Of a stretch of DNA of 64,000 nucleotides, positions 35,239-43,377 are shown in pieces. Each line of letters opens with the position of its first letter. Within the stretch, counting starts at the first letter, position 1. The DNA lies in contig NZ_BBWU01000025.1 of NCBI RefSeq assembly GCF_000974765.1, forward strand, positions 1 through 64,000, in the 5' to 3' direction. A model generated the notes under the pieces. It saw only the letters and a list, made by a program, of their open reading frames with translations, made no database searches and was not told the DNA's origin. The position numbers and the translations under genes are program-made. This DNA is from Sphingomonas changbaiensis NBRC 104936. GTDB taxonomy: Bacteria > Pseudomonadota > Alphaproteobacteria > Sphingomonadales > Sphingomonadaceae.

Positions 35239-37470
35239 CTATTCGGCCAGAGCTTCGGGTCGCTCCCGACCATAGCCGTAGCCATAATCGTATCCGTAGC
35301 CAAAATGGGCGCGATTAGCCTCGAACTTGGTTAGTACGACGCCCAGCAAGCGGGCATGGGCGCCCCGCAGGCGGTCGATCGCGACACGTACCAGGCCCGC
35401 CCTGATCCCATGCGACTCAACAGCAAAAACGGTACCGTCGACCCTGCTGGCGATCAAAAGTGCGTCTGCAAGTCCCATCACAGGCGGAGAGTCGATGACG
35501 ACGTGGTCGAATTCCTTTGACAGGACGTCCAGCAGACTCTGCAGCCGCCCGCCGCCCAACAACTCCGCAGCGTTGGGCGGAGTCGGGCCCGCGCTCATCG
35601 CGAACAAACCGTCATTGGCAGTCGCGTGGATATTCGGACGATAATCATCCGACCCGGCAAGATAGTTGCTCAACCCGGCCGTGTTGCGAATGCCGATGAT
35701 GCTGTGAACCGAAGGCGACCGCATATCACCGTCAATGAGCAGCACGCGTTTGTGCCCGCGGGCGAGCAGGAGAGCTACCGCATAGGCCGTCGTGGACTTA
35801 CCTTCGGCAGGCCGCGTGGACGCAACCGAGAGGCTCGCCGGCACGCCATGCTCGGTCGACAGCTCGAGATATGTTTGCACCGCCAGATAGGCATCCACGA
35901 GCGCCGACTTGCGATCCTGGAGCGTCTGCATGGGATCTTCGCCCCCTGCCAGGCGGGGGATGGTGCCCAGCAGCGGCAGGTCTAGCTCGTCTGCGACATC
36001 GCCCGGATTGGTGATCGTTTCGTCGATATGCTCCAGTGCGAAAGCCGTTCCACCCGCCATCGCAAGGCCGGCAAGGAGCGCCACTGCGAGGTTCAGGACG
36101 AGGCGCGGACTGGCCGGACGCTCCGGAACTTCGGCCCGGTCGACGATCGCGATATTGTTAGTACCGACGCCGGCAGCGACGCCGATTTCCTTGTAGCGCT
36201 GCAGCAGCCCGTCATAGAGTTGTCGATTGGTATCCACGTCGCGCTGATAGATATTGTACTGGATACTGCGCCGCTTCAGATCGAGCAGCTTGCCCTCGAG
36301 CTTCGCGACCTGGTCCTGCAATGCGCTTTCACGCGCGACACTTGCCTCATAATTCGTACGAAGCGTCTGGCCGACCCGCGATTCCTCTCGGGCAATGCTG
36401 CGGTCAAGGTCTCGAATTTGAGAAGCGATCGCAACCGCGGGCGGATAATCGGGTTTGAATTGAGACAACATGCGCGAATATTCGCCCGCAAGTTCGGCCC
36501 GCTTTTGGCGGATTCCCGAAATGGCGAGATTTTCCAGCCCTTGATCAGTCGCGCCGCCGTTCTGGGTTCGGGTGAGCTGGCTTTGCGCGCGCACTCGATC
36601 AGCAGTGGCCTTGGCCAGCTCTAGGTTCAGCGAAGCCAAATCGTCGGCAACGAGCGAGCGCTCGGCCGACGCGCTGCCGGTTGCACCCCCTTGCGCGGGG
36701 AGATTGATGATCCGCTGCCGTCCCGCATAGGCTACGAGGTTACGTTCCGACTCCTCGAGCTTTGTCCGCAATTGCTCAAGCCGTTGCTCCAGGAACCGGC
36801 GCGCGTAGCTGCTCGCGTCGAACCGACGCTCAAGATTCACCCGGATGAAATTTTCCGCCCACGCATTGGCGATCTGCTGCGAGAGCACCGGATCCGGGCT
36901 GGTGAAATCCACGTCAACGAGACTGGAACCGCGGATCGGCGCAATATCAACATGCTCGAGCAGAATTTCGCCCGCCTTGCGCAGTCGCGTCGGGCGAACC
37001 ACACGAGAGTCGCGGCTGTTATTGGCCTGCTCGTATGCGCGCTCCTCCCCGAACATGGTGAAAAACTGACGATTGTCAGCCAGGTTCAGCTGTCGGGCGA
37101 CCTTTTCCGCGAGCGACCGGGACTTTAACAGGCCATATTGGGTTTGAAAAAACTCGAGATCGACCGGGCTGGATTCCGGAGAAACGCCCTGGATATTCAC
37201 GACCTTGTTGGATTCACGCGCGATTTCGACACGCACCGTCGCACGATAATACGGCGTCATCAGCAGAGTGGCGACAAGGCCGACGACAAGCGTCGCCGCG
37301 ATGATGCCCAGAATAACCCAGCGCCAGCGAAGGATAATGCGCAAGTAGCGCGTCAGCAGCGGGATTCGATCTCCCCCGGCATCCTTGGCCGGAGCATCGG
37401 GCCGGAATGGTTGAACGGCCGCAATTCGAGCCGCGCTACCCACATCCCGACCTATAGAAAGGTCGTTCAT
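35239..37470 (-). CDS. wzc: Wzc-like polysaccharide co-polymerase with C-terminal tyrosine autokinase
   Basis: The 743-residue inner-membrane protein controls chain length and export of the polysaccharide. A first membrane helix lies near residues 50-72, followed by a long periplasmic coiled-coil region (residues 190-420) and a second helix near 450-470. The cytoplasmic BY-kinase has Walker A STRPAEGKSTTAYAV near residue 547, Walker A' VLLIDGDMRSP near residue 575 and Walker B HVVIDSPPVMG near residue 650. The C-terminal tail is tyrosine-rich (FGYGYDYGYGYGRE), the usual autophosphorylation cluster. It follows the export-protein gene by 29 bases, with a short hairpin in between, and has a GAAGGA ribosome site. 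Confidence 0.94.
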   Translation of the reverse strand: MNDLSIGRDVGSAARIAAVQPFRPDAPAKDAGGDRIPLLTRYLRIILRWRWVILGIIAATLVVGLVATLLMTPYYRATVRVEIARESNKVVNIQGVSPESSPVDLEFFQTQYGLLKSRSLAEKVARQLNLADNRQFFTMFGEERAYEQANNSRDSRVVRPTRLRKAGEILLEHVDIAPIRGSSLVDVDFTSPDPVLSQQIANAWAENFIRVNLERRFDASSYARRFLEQRLEQLRTKLEESERNLVAYAGRQRIINLPAQGGATGSASAERSLVADDLASLNLELAKATADRVRAQSQLTRTQNGGATDQGLENLAISGIRQKRAELAGEYSRMLSQFKPDYPPAVAIASQIRDLDRSIAREESRVGQTLRTNYEASVARESALQDQVAKLEGKLLDLKRRSIQYNIYQRDVDTNRQLYDGLLQRYKEIGVAAGVGTNNIAIVDRAEVPERPASPRLVLNLAVALLAGLAMAGGTAFALEHIDETITNPGDVADELDLPLLGTIPRLAGGEDPMQTLQDRKSALVDAYLAVQTYLELSTEHGVPASLSVASTRPAEGKSTTAYAVALLLARGHKRVLLIDGDMRSPSVHSIIGIRNTAGLSNYLAGSDDYRPNIHATANDGLFAMSAGPTPPNAAELLGGGRLQSLLDVLSKEFDHVVIDSPPVMGLADALLIASRVDGTVFAVESHGIRAGLVRVAIDRLRGAHARLLGVVLTKFEANRAHFGYGYDYGYGYGRERPEALAE

Positions 37471-37483
37471 TCACATTTCCTTC

Positions 37484-37501
37484 GATAAGCTGCCGCTTAT
37501 C
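37484..37501 (-). other. Short hairpin across the wza stop codon
   Basis: GATAAGC and GCTTATC form a 7-base-pair stem with a 4-base loop that includes the wza stop codon and ends just before the wzc ribosome site. It could affect termination or coupling between the two genes, or could be chance. Confidence 0.35.
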
Positions 37502-38216
37502 AGCGCCTGTAGGTGATAGCAGCGACGATTGGCGTGGTCACGAGCGGAACAGCCTGCAGCACGTCTTTGAAAACGCGCCGCGCCTGCGACTCACCGACAA
37601 CCACTATATCGTTCGCATAGATGTCCGGGTCCTCATAGCGCCCGGTGCGAATTGCCTTCAGATCGTAGAGTGCCGCCAGCTGCTGATTTCCGACGGTACG
37701 ATAGACGATCACCTGACTGAGTCTCGAGAACTCGGTCGTTCCCTTCGCCGAAGCGACCGCGCCCAGCAGAGTAAGATGACCAAGCACCGGATACCGCCCA
37801 GGCTCCTTGACCTCCCCTTCCACAGTCACAACCTGACTGTTCGTCTCTTCCAGATTGACTGCCACGTGGGGATCTCGAACGTACCGGGCCAAACCGCTTT
37901 CTATGATCTGCGCCGCTTCGGCCGGCGACTTGCCGGCAACTTCGACAGAGCCGACGAGCGGAAACGAAATAGCGCCGCCCGCGTCCACCTGGAGCTTCTT
38001 TTTACTCAGCTCTTCGATGCCGAAGACGTCGATGATCAACTTGTCGCCCGGCCCGAGGATCGACGGGCGCGCGCCGCCCGCCAGCTGAACGTTGGTGGGC
38101 GGCGGAAGTTCGGTGCCGGGTAGAACGACCAGGCTCGGGCGCGACTCCAGAAGGGGACCGGTAGCGCAGGAGGATAAGAGTATAGCGACGCAAACCGACG
38201 TCGCCGATTTCACCAT
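37500..38216 (-). CDS. wza: Polysaccharide export lipoprotein (Wza-like)
   Basis: The 238-residue outer-membrane export protein starts with a lipoprotein signal ending ILLSSCATG. It then has the Poly_export domain (GPGDKLIIDVFGIEELSKK near residue 55, AGGAISFPLVGSVEVAGKSP near residue 80) and SLBB-like repeats (VTVEGEVKEPGRYPV near residue 128, and DIYANDIVVVGES). It forms the outer-membrane pore that works with the Wzc-like protein encoded downstream. The ATG at 38216 gives a clean lipoprotein signal; the longer reading to 38339 runs through a terminator and is rejected. Confidence 0.93.
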   Translation of the reverse strand: MVKSATSVCVAILLSSCATGPLLESRPSLVVLPGTELPPPTNVQLAGGARPSILGPGDKLIIDVFGIEELSKKKLQVDAGGAISFPLVGSVEVAGKSPAEAAQIIESGLARYVRDPHVAVNLEETNSQVVTVEGEVKEPGRYPVLGHLTLLGAVASAKGTTEFSRLSQVIVYRTVGNQQLAALYDLKAIRTGRYEDPDIYANDIVVVGESQARRVFKDVLQAVPLVTTPIVAAITYRR

Positions 38217-38295
38217 GAAGGACAAAGGGGGATCCACTTGATTTCCGGGATGGGCTCTAAAGGCCCTGAACCGATTTGCCAAGCAAGGCTGATCC

Positions 38296-38321
38296 AAAAA
38301 AAAGGGCGGCCAAAGCCGCCC
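38296..38321 (-). terminator. Rho-independent terminator after the small membrane-protein gene
   Basis: On the minus strand GGGCGGC-TTTG-GCCGCCC is followed by eight T residues. It lies 22 bases after the stop of the 83-residue gene and before wza, so most transcripts of the small gene should end here and wza probably has its own promoter or relies on readthrough. Confidence 0.9.
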
Positions 38322-38343
38322 TCTTCCCCGAAATTCCAAGCCC

Positions 38344-38595
38344 TTACGCGCTGGTCGGGTTATTGCTGCCGCTGTCAGCCGCGGCGATGATACCCCCGAC
38401 GACCGCAGCGGCCGCGAGGACGGCGATGATCAGGCTGCCACCGGCAAGTTTGTCGCCCTTCGAATCGGCGCTCGCGCGCTTCGACGAGATAACCGACAAT
38501 TTCGAAGCGGAAGCGGTCTGCGCCGCCGCCATCGACGGCAGAGCCATCATCGTCATCGCCGCGACGATCGACGTCGCTGCTTTACGGAAACTCAT
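38344..38595 (-). CDS. Small secreted or membrane protein of unknown function
   Basis: I do not recognise this 83-residue protein. It has a good signal peptide (MSFRKAATSIVAAMTMMALPS, ending SMAAAQ), a charged segment rich in Ser and Lys (residues 27-50), a hydrophobic segment GGSLIIAVLAAAAVVGGIIA near residues 53-72, and a polar tail ending NNPTSA. The ATG at 38595 has a GGGAG ribosome site; an upstream ATG at 38619 is less likely. It is flanked by a palindrome upstream and a strong terminator downstream, which suggests a separately expressed, possibly abundant, small protein linked to export. Confidence 0.75.
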   Translation of the reverse strand: MSFRKAATSIVAAMTMMALPSMAAAQTASASKLSVISSKRASADSKGDKLAGGSLIIAVLAAAAVVGGIIAAADSGSNNPTSA

Positions 38596-38671
38596 CAGGA
38601 CACTCCCTTTTTTAATCATGGTCCGCATGCCGCCTTTGGCATTTCTCCGCAGGCAAGACAAGACTAAAACC

Positions 38672-38686
38672 GTTCCAGCTTGGAAC
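38672..38686. promoter_or_regulatory. 15-base palindrome, candidate operator
   Basis: GTTCCA-GCT-TGGAAC is a perfect 6+6 palindrome, 77 bases upstream of the start codon of the 83-residue protein gene and in the gap downstream of the hlyD-like gene. This position fits an operator for the small gene. The binding protein is unknown. Confidence 0.4.
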
Positions 38687-38791
38687 ACAAGTCCGAACAT
38701 GCGTCCCCGAACCCGTTGAACTTGCATTGGGAACAGGGCGGCGCACATCGTTCCTTTGGCGAAATATCATTAAGCTTCGATGAAATCGGCG

Positions 38792-39946
38792 TCAGCGCTC
38801 GCCCATCGATTCCGACGCGGTTTTCAGGATCGGTTTGGTGAGGTAGCGGAACACGGTCGTGCGGCCGGTCTTGATCTCTGCCGTCGCGGTCATGCCCGGC
38901 TGGATCGTGATCCGCTCGCCTTCGGTTTTGGGGTGCATGCTGCTGGTGTCGACGGCCAGCTGGACACGGTAATAGCTTTCCTGCCCCGATCCATCGGGCT
39001 TGGCGACCGTGGTGGTGTCGGGGCTGACGAAGATCACCTTGCCCTTCGCGCTGCCATAGATCGACGAATCATAGGCATCGAACTTCAGCGATGCCTCCTG
39101 GCCCGGGTGGATAAAGGCGATCTCGGACGGCGACAGATGCGCCTCCACGATCAGCCGCGCGCCGGCGGGGATGATCTGCATTACCTCGTCGCCGGGCCGC
39201 AGCACGGCGCCGACGGTCGAGATGCGAAGATTGCTGACCACGCCCGCCACCGGCGCGCGTAGCTCGGCATTGGCGAGCTGGTCGGCACGCTGGGTCAGCG
39301 CCTGCTCGGCCGTGGTCAGCTCTTCCTGTGTCTTCGCATATTCGGCCTGCAGATCCTCCAGATACCGGCTCCGGCGGCTCGCGATCTGCCCCGACAGGTC
39401 GGACACGCTGCGCTGCAGCCGCAACAGCTCCGCCCGGGCGATATCGCCGGACTTGACCAGCGGCCGATTGAGATTGAGCTCCTGCCGGGCCAGCGCCAAT
39501 TGCGAGCCGAGTGCCGAAATGTCGGCATTGAGCGCGGCCCGTCGCGACTGGAGCAGCATCCGCTGGTTGTTGGCCAGCTCCGGAAATGCAAGCACTTCGG
39601 GCGGGAAGGCGAGCGGCCTGTTGAACAGTTCCGCCTCGATCCGGGCCATCGTCGCCTTGAGGGCGGCGACGCGCGCCTTCCCTTCCTCGACCGCCGCGCC
39701 CACGCTGACCTTGTCGAGGGTGACCAGCAGCTGGTTCTTGGCTACTTCGTCCCCTTCCTTGACCAGGATCGCATTGACGGTGCCTTCGGTCGCGGCCTGG
39801 ACGCTCTGCACGCGGCCGGTCGGGATGACTTGGCCGCGCGCGCGCGTGATCTGGTCCAGCTCCGCCCAGGCAGACCAGACGAGGAAGCCGACCACCGCAA
39901 GCGTCGCCAGCGCGATGACGACAAGGGAGCTGCGGGTCCGGGTCAT
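38792..39946 (-). CDS. HlyD-family periplasmic adaptor of a type I secretion system
   Basis: The 384-residue membrane fusion protein has a short cytoplasmic start, one membrane helix (LVVIALATLAVVGFLVWSAW), a biotinyl-lipoyl-like half-motif (RGQVIPTGRVQSVQAATEG), a coiled-coil hairpin at about residues 90-230, and the second lipoyl half with ELRAPVAGVVSNLRISTVG near residue 250, then the HlyD signature region IHPGQEASLKFDAYDSSIYG near residue 295. It bridges the ABC transporter and TolC. Its start overlaps the ABC gene stop (ATGA). Type I adaptor genes of this kind (AtrB) also occur in sphingan loci. Confidence 0.93.
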   Translation of the reverse strand: MTRTRSSLVVIALATLAVVGFLVWSAWAELDQITRARGQVIPTGRVQSVQAATEGTVNAILVKEGDEVAKNQLLVTLDKVSVGAAVEEGKARVAALKATMARIEAELFNRPLAFPPEVLAFPELANNQRMLLQSRRAALNADISALGSQLALARQELNLNRPLVKSGDIARAELLRLQRSVSDLSGQIASRRSRYLEDLQAEYAKTQEELTTAEQALTQRADQLANAELRAPVAGVVSNLRISTVGAVLRPGDEVMQIIPAGARLIVEAHLSPSEIAFIHPGQEASLKFDAYDSSIYGSAKGKVIFVSPDTTTVAKPDGSGQESYYRVQLAVDTSSMHPKTEGERITIQPGMTATAEIKTGRTTVFRYLTKPILKTASESMGER

Positions 39947-42021
39947 GCGCCTGCCTCGACCTTGGGCCGCACGGGCGGCGCCTGCAATGCCTTGACGACA
40001 TCCGCGGTCGCCCCGTCCAGCACCACCTTGCCGTTCGTCATTACGATCACGCGATTGACCAGCGACAGCAGCCGCAGCTTGTGCGTGACGACGACCAGGG
40101 TGTTCGATGGCCCGAGCTGGCTTGCGATCGCGCCCAGGGCCTGACCTTCGACCTGATCGTCGAGATTGGCGGTCGGCTCATCGAGCAGCAGCACCGACGG
40201 TTTCGCGAGCAGCAGCCGCGTGAGCCCGACCAGCGTCCGCTGGCCGCCCGAAAGTCCCCGGCCGCCTTCGAAGATCGGCAGGTCCAGCCCGCGCGGATGG
40301 CTGCTGACCAGTTGCATCAGCCCGCTCTGCCCGACCGCCTGCATCACCGCGTCGTCGCCCGGATTGGACAAGCCCAGCAGCAGGTTCTCGCGCAGCGTGC
40401 CGTTCACCAGCCGATAGTCCTGCGCCAGATAGCCGATGTGCTGGCGCAGGATGTCAGGTGCGATCTGGGCGGAATCGAGGCTGCCGATCATCACCCGCCC
40501 GGCCTGGGCGCGATAGAGACCGGCCAGCAGCCGCAGCAGCGTCGTCTTGCCGGAGCCGATCCCGCCGACGATCGCAACGCGCTCGCCTTCCCGAATCTCC
40601 AGCTGCGCAACATCGATGCCCTCGCGCGCGCCCGGATAGGAGAAGCGCACGCCTTCCAGCTTGAGGCTGCCGGACAGCGCGCTTGGCCGCAGTCCCTGCA
40701 CGTCCGGGTCTTCGTCGGCGGGCAGGGCCAGGATATTGTCGAGCATGCGGAGCGAGGACCGTGAATAGCCCCATTGCACGATCAGGCTGGGCAACTGGCT
40801 GACCAGCGGCCCGTTGACCCGGCCGGCAATGATCGCGCAGGCGATCAGCGCGCCCATCGTCATCTTGCCGTGCGTCACTTCGATCGCGCCGAACGCAATC
40901 AGCGCGACATAGGCGACCTGTTGCAGCGTCGAGAAGATCGATCCCGCGGTCGAGGTCCAGCGCTTGACCGGGTCTTCCGATGCGTGAATTTCCTCGATCA
41001 GGCGGTTCCAGCGTGCAAGCAGCTGCCACCCGCCGCGATTGGCCTTGATGGTTTCCGCCGCGTCGATCGATTCGACCAGCAGGCCGTTCTTCAGATTGCC
41101 GCTGATCTGGGCGCGGTCGGTGTCCTTGCGGATCATCCGGGCAAGCCCCCACGCGACGCCGAGCGCGATCGGAAGGCTGATCAGCGGCACCAGCGCCAGC
41201 ACTCCGCCCAAGCCGAAAATCACCAGCACGAAAAACAGTGCGAACGGTAGGTCCGCGAGCAGGAACAGCGAGCCCGACGACATCATCGCCCGGACCTGTT
41301 CGAGTCCGCGCAATTGCGCGGCCATCGTGCCGACGCCGCCGGTCCGGGCATCGAGCCGCACCGCCTGCGCGCGCGCGAAGAAATATTCGGAGACGTCGTG
41401 ATCGATCCGCGCGGATTCGCGCTCGATCATCAGCGAGCGCGTTGTGCGCAGCGAGAAATCGATCATCAGCGCGACGATCACGCCGACCGTCAGCACCCAG
41501 AGCGTCGAATAGCCGGCGCGAGGAATCACGCGGTCGTAAATCTGCATCGAATAGAGCGAGGTCGCGAGCGTGATGATATTCGCGACGATCGTCGCCACCG
41601 TCGCCGCGACCAGCACGTCCTTGCGGGCCAGCAGCGCCCGCCAGAACACGTCGAAAGCCGAGTTATGCGTTCGTGCGACGGCGCCTTCCGGCAGGGTCAC
41701 GTCATAAAGCACGATCTCGGGATTCAGCGGGATCGAGTGCGCTGTCCCGTCCCAGACGCGCAAGCGGGCATGGCCCTCGATCTGCTCGGCGACCAGCCAG
41801 CCCAGCTCCGGCGAAAAGGCGAGCAGCGGAAAGCGATTGGCGCGCGCGCGGCCGCTCACGCGACGCGGCATGTCCCAGCCGGCGTTTCCGGCGAGGATCG
41901 CAAGGCCGTCTTCACCGCCCAGCGTGGCCGGATCGAGCGGCGCCCCCATCCAATCGGGCGGAAGGTCCGCGCCACGCTCGTGGGCAATGCGCTCAATCAG
42001 TACGGGAAGCGGTGCACTCAT
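39943..42021 (-). CDS. Type I secretion ABC transporter, permease/ATPase, with degenerate C39-like domain
   Basis: The 692-residue protein has an N-terminal C39-peptidase-like domain of about 120 residues that lacks the catalytic Cys, as in LapB/LssB-type exporters that do not cut their substrate. Six membrane helices follow (about residues 140-430), then the ATPase: Walker A IVGGIGSGKTTLLRLL near residue 500, the signature GRGLSGGQRTLVGLTRLLL near residue 605 and Walker B VLLLDEPTANLDD near residue 625. It powers one-step export of an unfolded protein, likely a large repeat protein. It overlaps TolC and HlyD genes by 4 bases on each side. Confidence 0.94.
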   Translation of the reverse strand: MSAPLPVLIERIAHERGADLPPDWMGAPLDPATLGGEDGLAILAGNAGWDMPRRVSGRARANRFPLLAFSPELGWLVAEQIEGHARLRVWDGTAHSIPLNPEIVLYDVTLPEGAVARTHNSAFDVFWRALLARKDVLVAATVATIVANIITLATSLYSMQIYDRVIPRAGYSTLWVLTVGVIVALMIDFSLRTTRSLMIERESARIDHDVSEYFFARAQAVRLDARTGGVGTMAAQLRGLEQVRAMMSSGSLFLLADLPFALFFVLVIFGLGGVLALVPLISLPIALGVAWGLARMIRKDTDRAQISGNLKNGLLVESIDAAETIKANRGGWQLLARWNRLIEEIHASEDPVKRWTSTAGSIFSTLQQVAYVALIAFGAIEVTHGKMTMGALIACAIIAGRVNGPLVSQLPSLIVQWGYSRSSLRMLDNILALPADEDPDVQGLRPSALSGSLKLEGVRFSYPGAREGIDVAQLEIREGERVAIVGGIGSGKTTLLRLLAGLYRAQAGRVMIGSLDSAQIAPDILRQHIGYLAQDYRLVNGTLRENLLLGLSNPGDDAVMQAVGQSGLMQLVSSHPRGLDLPIFEGGRGLSGGQRTLVGLTRLLLAKPSVLLLDEPTANLDDQVEGQALGAIASQLGPSNTLVVVTHKLRLLSLVNRVIVMTNGKVVLDGATADVVKALQAPPVRPKVEAGA

Positions 42022-43337
42022 GGGCGGCTGACCTGCGGTTCGGGCTGCCAGCGGCAGGTGCGAAGCTGAATGCGCGCGGCCGAAGCCATTGCGCTCACTT
42101 CGGCGTCCTGCACCGCCAGGTCGGCCTGGATGGATTCAAGCGCCGCGTTCATCACGTCGAGCCAGCTGCGGCGGCCGACGACGAACAGGCGCTGGTAAGA
42201 ATCGGTGACGCCGCGCGCGGCGGCTGCGGCCGTGTGACTGCTTTCCACACGCGCGCCGGCAGCACGGTTCTCGGCGAAATCCGCGGCAAGCTGCGTCTGC
42301 ACGTCCTGCGCGGCCGCCCCGACTTGCACCTCGGCCGCCTGGCGCCGGCTGCGCGCGGCCCGCGCGGACTCGATCGGCGCCAGACCGCCATTGAGCGATT
42401 GAGTGAGCGAAAGGCCGACCCGCTCGCCGGTGACCTCGTTGCTGGAGAACTGCGCCGACAGCCGCGGCAGATATTGAGAGGTGGCGAGCTTCTGGTCGGC
42501 ACGCGCGACCAGCGCTGCTGCTTGCAGCCGCCGGCGGGTCGGCGAGCAGGTGGTCGCTTCCTCGACCGCCTGAGCGTCGCTCGGATAATACACGGCCGGA
42601 TCGTATCGCGGCGGCGCCGCGGGCGTGAAGCCAGGATCGTTCAGCAGCACGCGCAATTGCTCAAGGCTGGAGGCCGACTGCGCATTCGCGGTCGTCTGCT
42701 GCTCCATCAGCTGCGCGGTGCGCGAGCGGGCGAGCTCGAGGTCGACTTGAGGGCTGACTTCCTGCTCGACTCGCCGTTCGATCGAGCCGACCAGGGCGCG
42801 ATGCTCCGTCAGCCCCTGCTCGAGCGCCTGGATGCGGCGGGTCGCAAGCAGGTAATCGAAATAGGCGTTGGTCACGCGCAACGCGATGTCCTGCGCGGTC
42901 TCGTCGGTCACTGCCTCGCTCTGGCGCACCGACGCCTTGGCGCGCTCGATCCCGCCTGCGATCTGGCCACCGGCGTAGATCGGCTGGTCGACGGTCAGAT
43001 TCGCGGTGACGTTCTGGCCGCGCACGATCTGGCTGCCGCCGGCAAAGGCAAAGGCGCCCACCGAAACGCTCGGTGCCCGCTGCCATCTCGCTGCGCTTAC
43101 ATCGACAGCGGCGGCATGCGTGTTCAACCGCGCGGCGCGCATCGCCGGGTTCGCGTCGATCGCACGCTCGGTGATGGCCGCAAGCTCCGGGGCGACGCCG
43201 GCCGGGACGACCGACGGACCATGTGCCGCAGTCGCAGGATCGGCCGCCGGTCCATAGGTCTGGGCGCAAACGAGCGTCGACGCACCGGCGAGCGCCAACG
43301 CCGCGATCCGTCCCAATCCGGTACGCCCAACACCCAT
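42018..43337 (-). CDS. TolC-family outer-membrane channel
   Basis: The 439-residue protein has a signal peptide (IAALALAGASTLVCA), then the duplicated TolC barrel/helix layout: ANPAMRAARLNTHAAAVDVS near residue 60, ANLTVDQPIYAGGQIAGGIE near residue 110 and LSLTQSLNGGLAPIESARAA near residue 310, with long helices between. It completes the type I secretion system with the ABC and HlyD proteins. The ATG at 43337 has a GGAG site and gives a good signal peptide; a longer reading overlaps the methyltransferase gene. Its stop overlaps the ABC start by 4 bases. Confidence 0.92.
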   Translation of the reverse strand: MGVGRTGLGRIAALALAGASTLVCAQTYGPAADPATAAHGPSVVPAGVAPELAAITERAIDANPAMRAARLNTHAAAVDVSAARWQRAPSVSVGAFAFAGGSQIVRGQNVTANLTVDQPIYAGGQIAGGIERAKASVRQSEAVTDETAQDIALRVTNAYFDYLLATRRIQALEQGLTEHRALVGSIERRVEQEVSPQVDLELARSRTAQLMEQQTTANAQSASSLEQLRVLLNDPGFTPAAPPRYDPAVYYPSDAQAVEEATTCSPTRRRLQAAALVARADQKLATSQYLPRLSAQFSSNEVTGERVGLSLTQSLNGGLAPIESARAARSRRQAAEVQVGAAAQDVQTQLAADFAENRAAGARVESSHTAAAAARGVTDSYQRLFVVGRRSWLDVMNAALESIQADLAVQDAEVSAMASAARIQLRTCRWQPEPQVSRP

Positions 43338-43377
43338 CTGCGCTCCGCTAAGGAAATTCGACCCGAGGTTCCAGTGT

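Noticed and set aside
38344-38748. 134-residue reading of the small protein next to wza
   Set aside because: The extra N-terminal residues have no ribosome site and hide a good signal peptide that starts at 38595 with GGGAG upstream.
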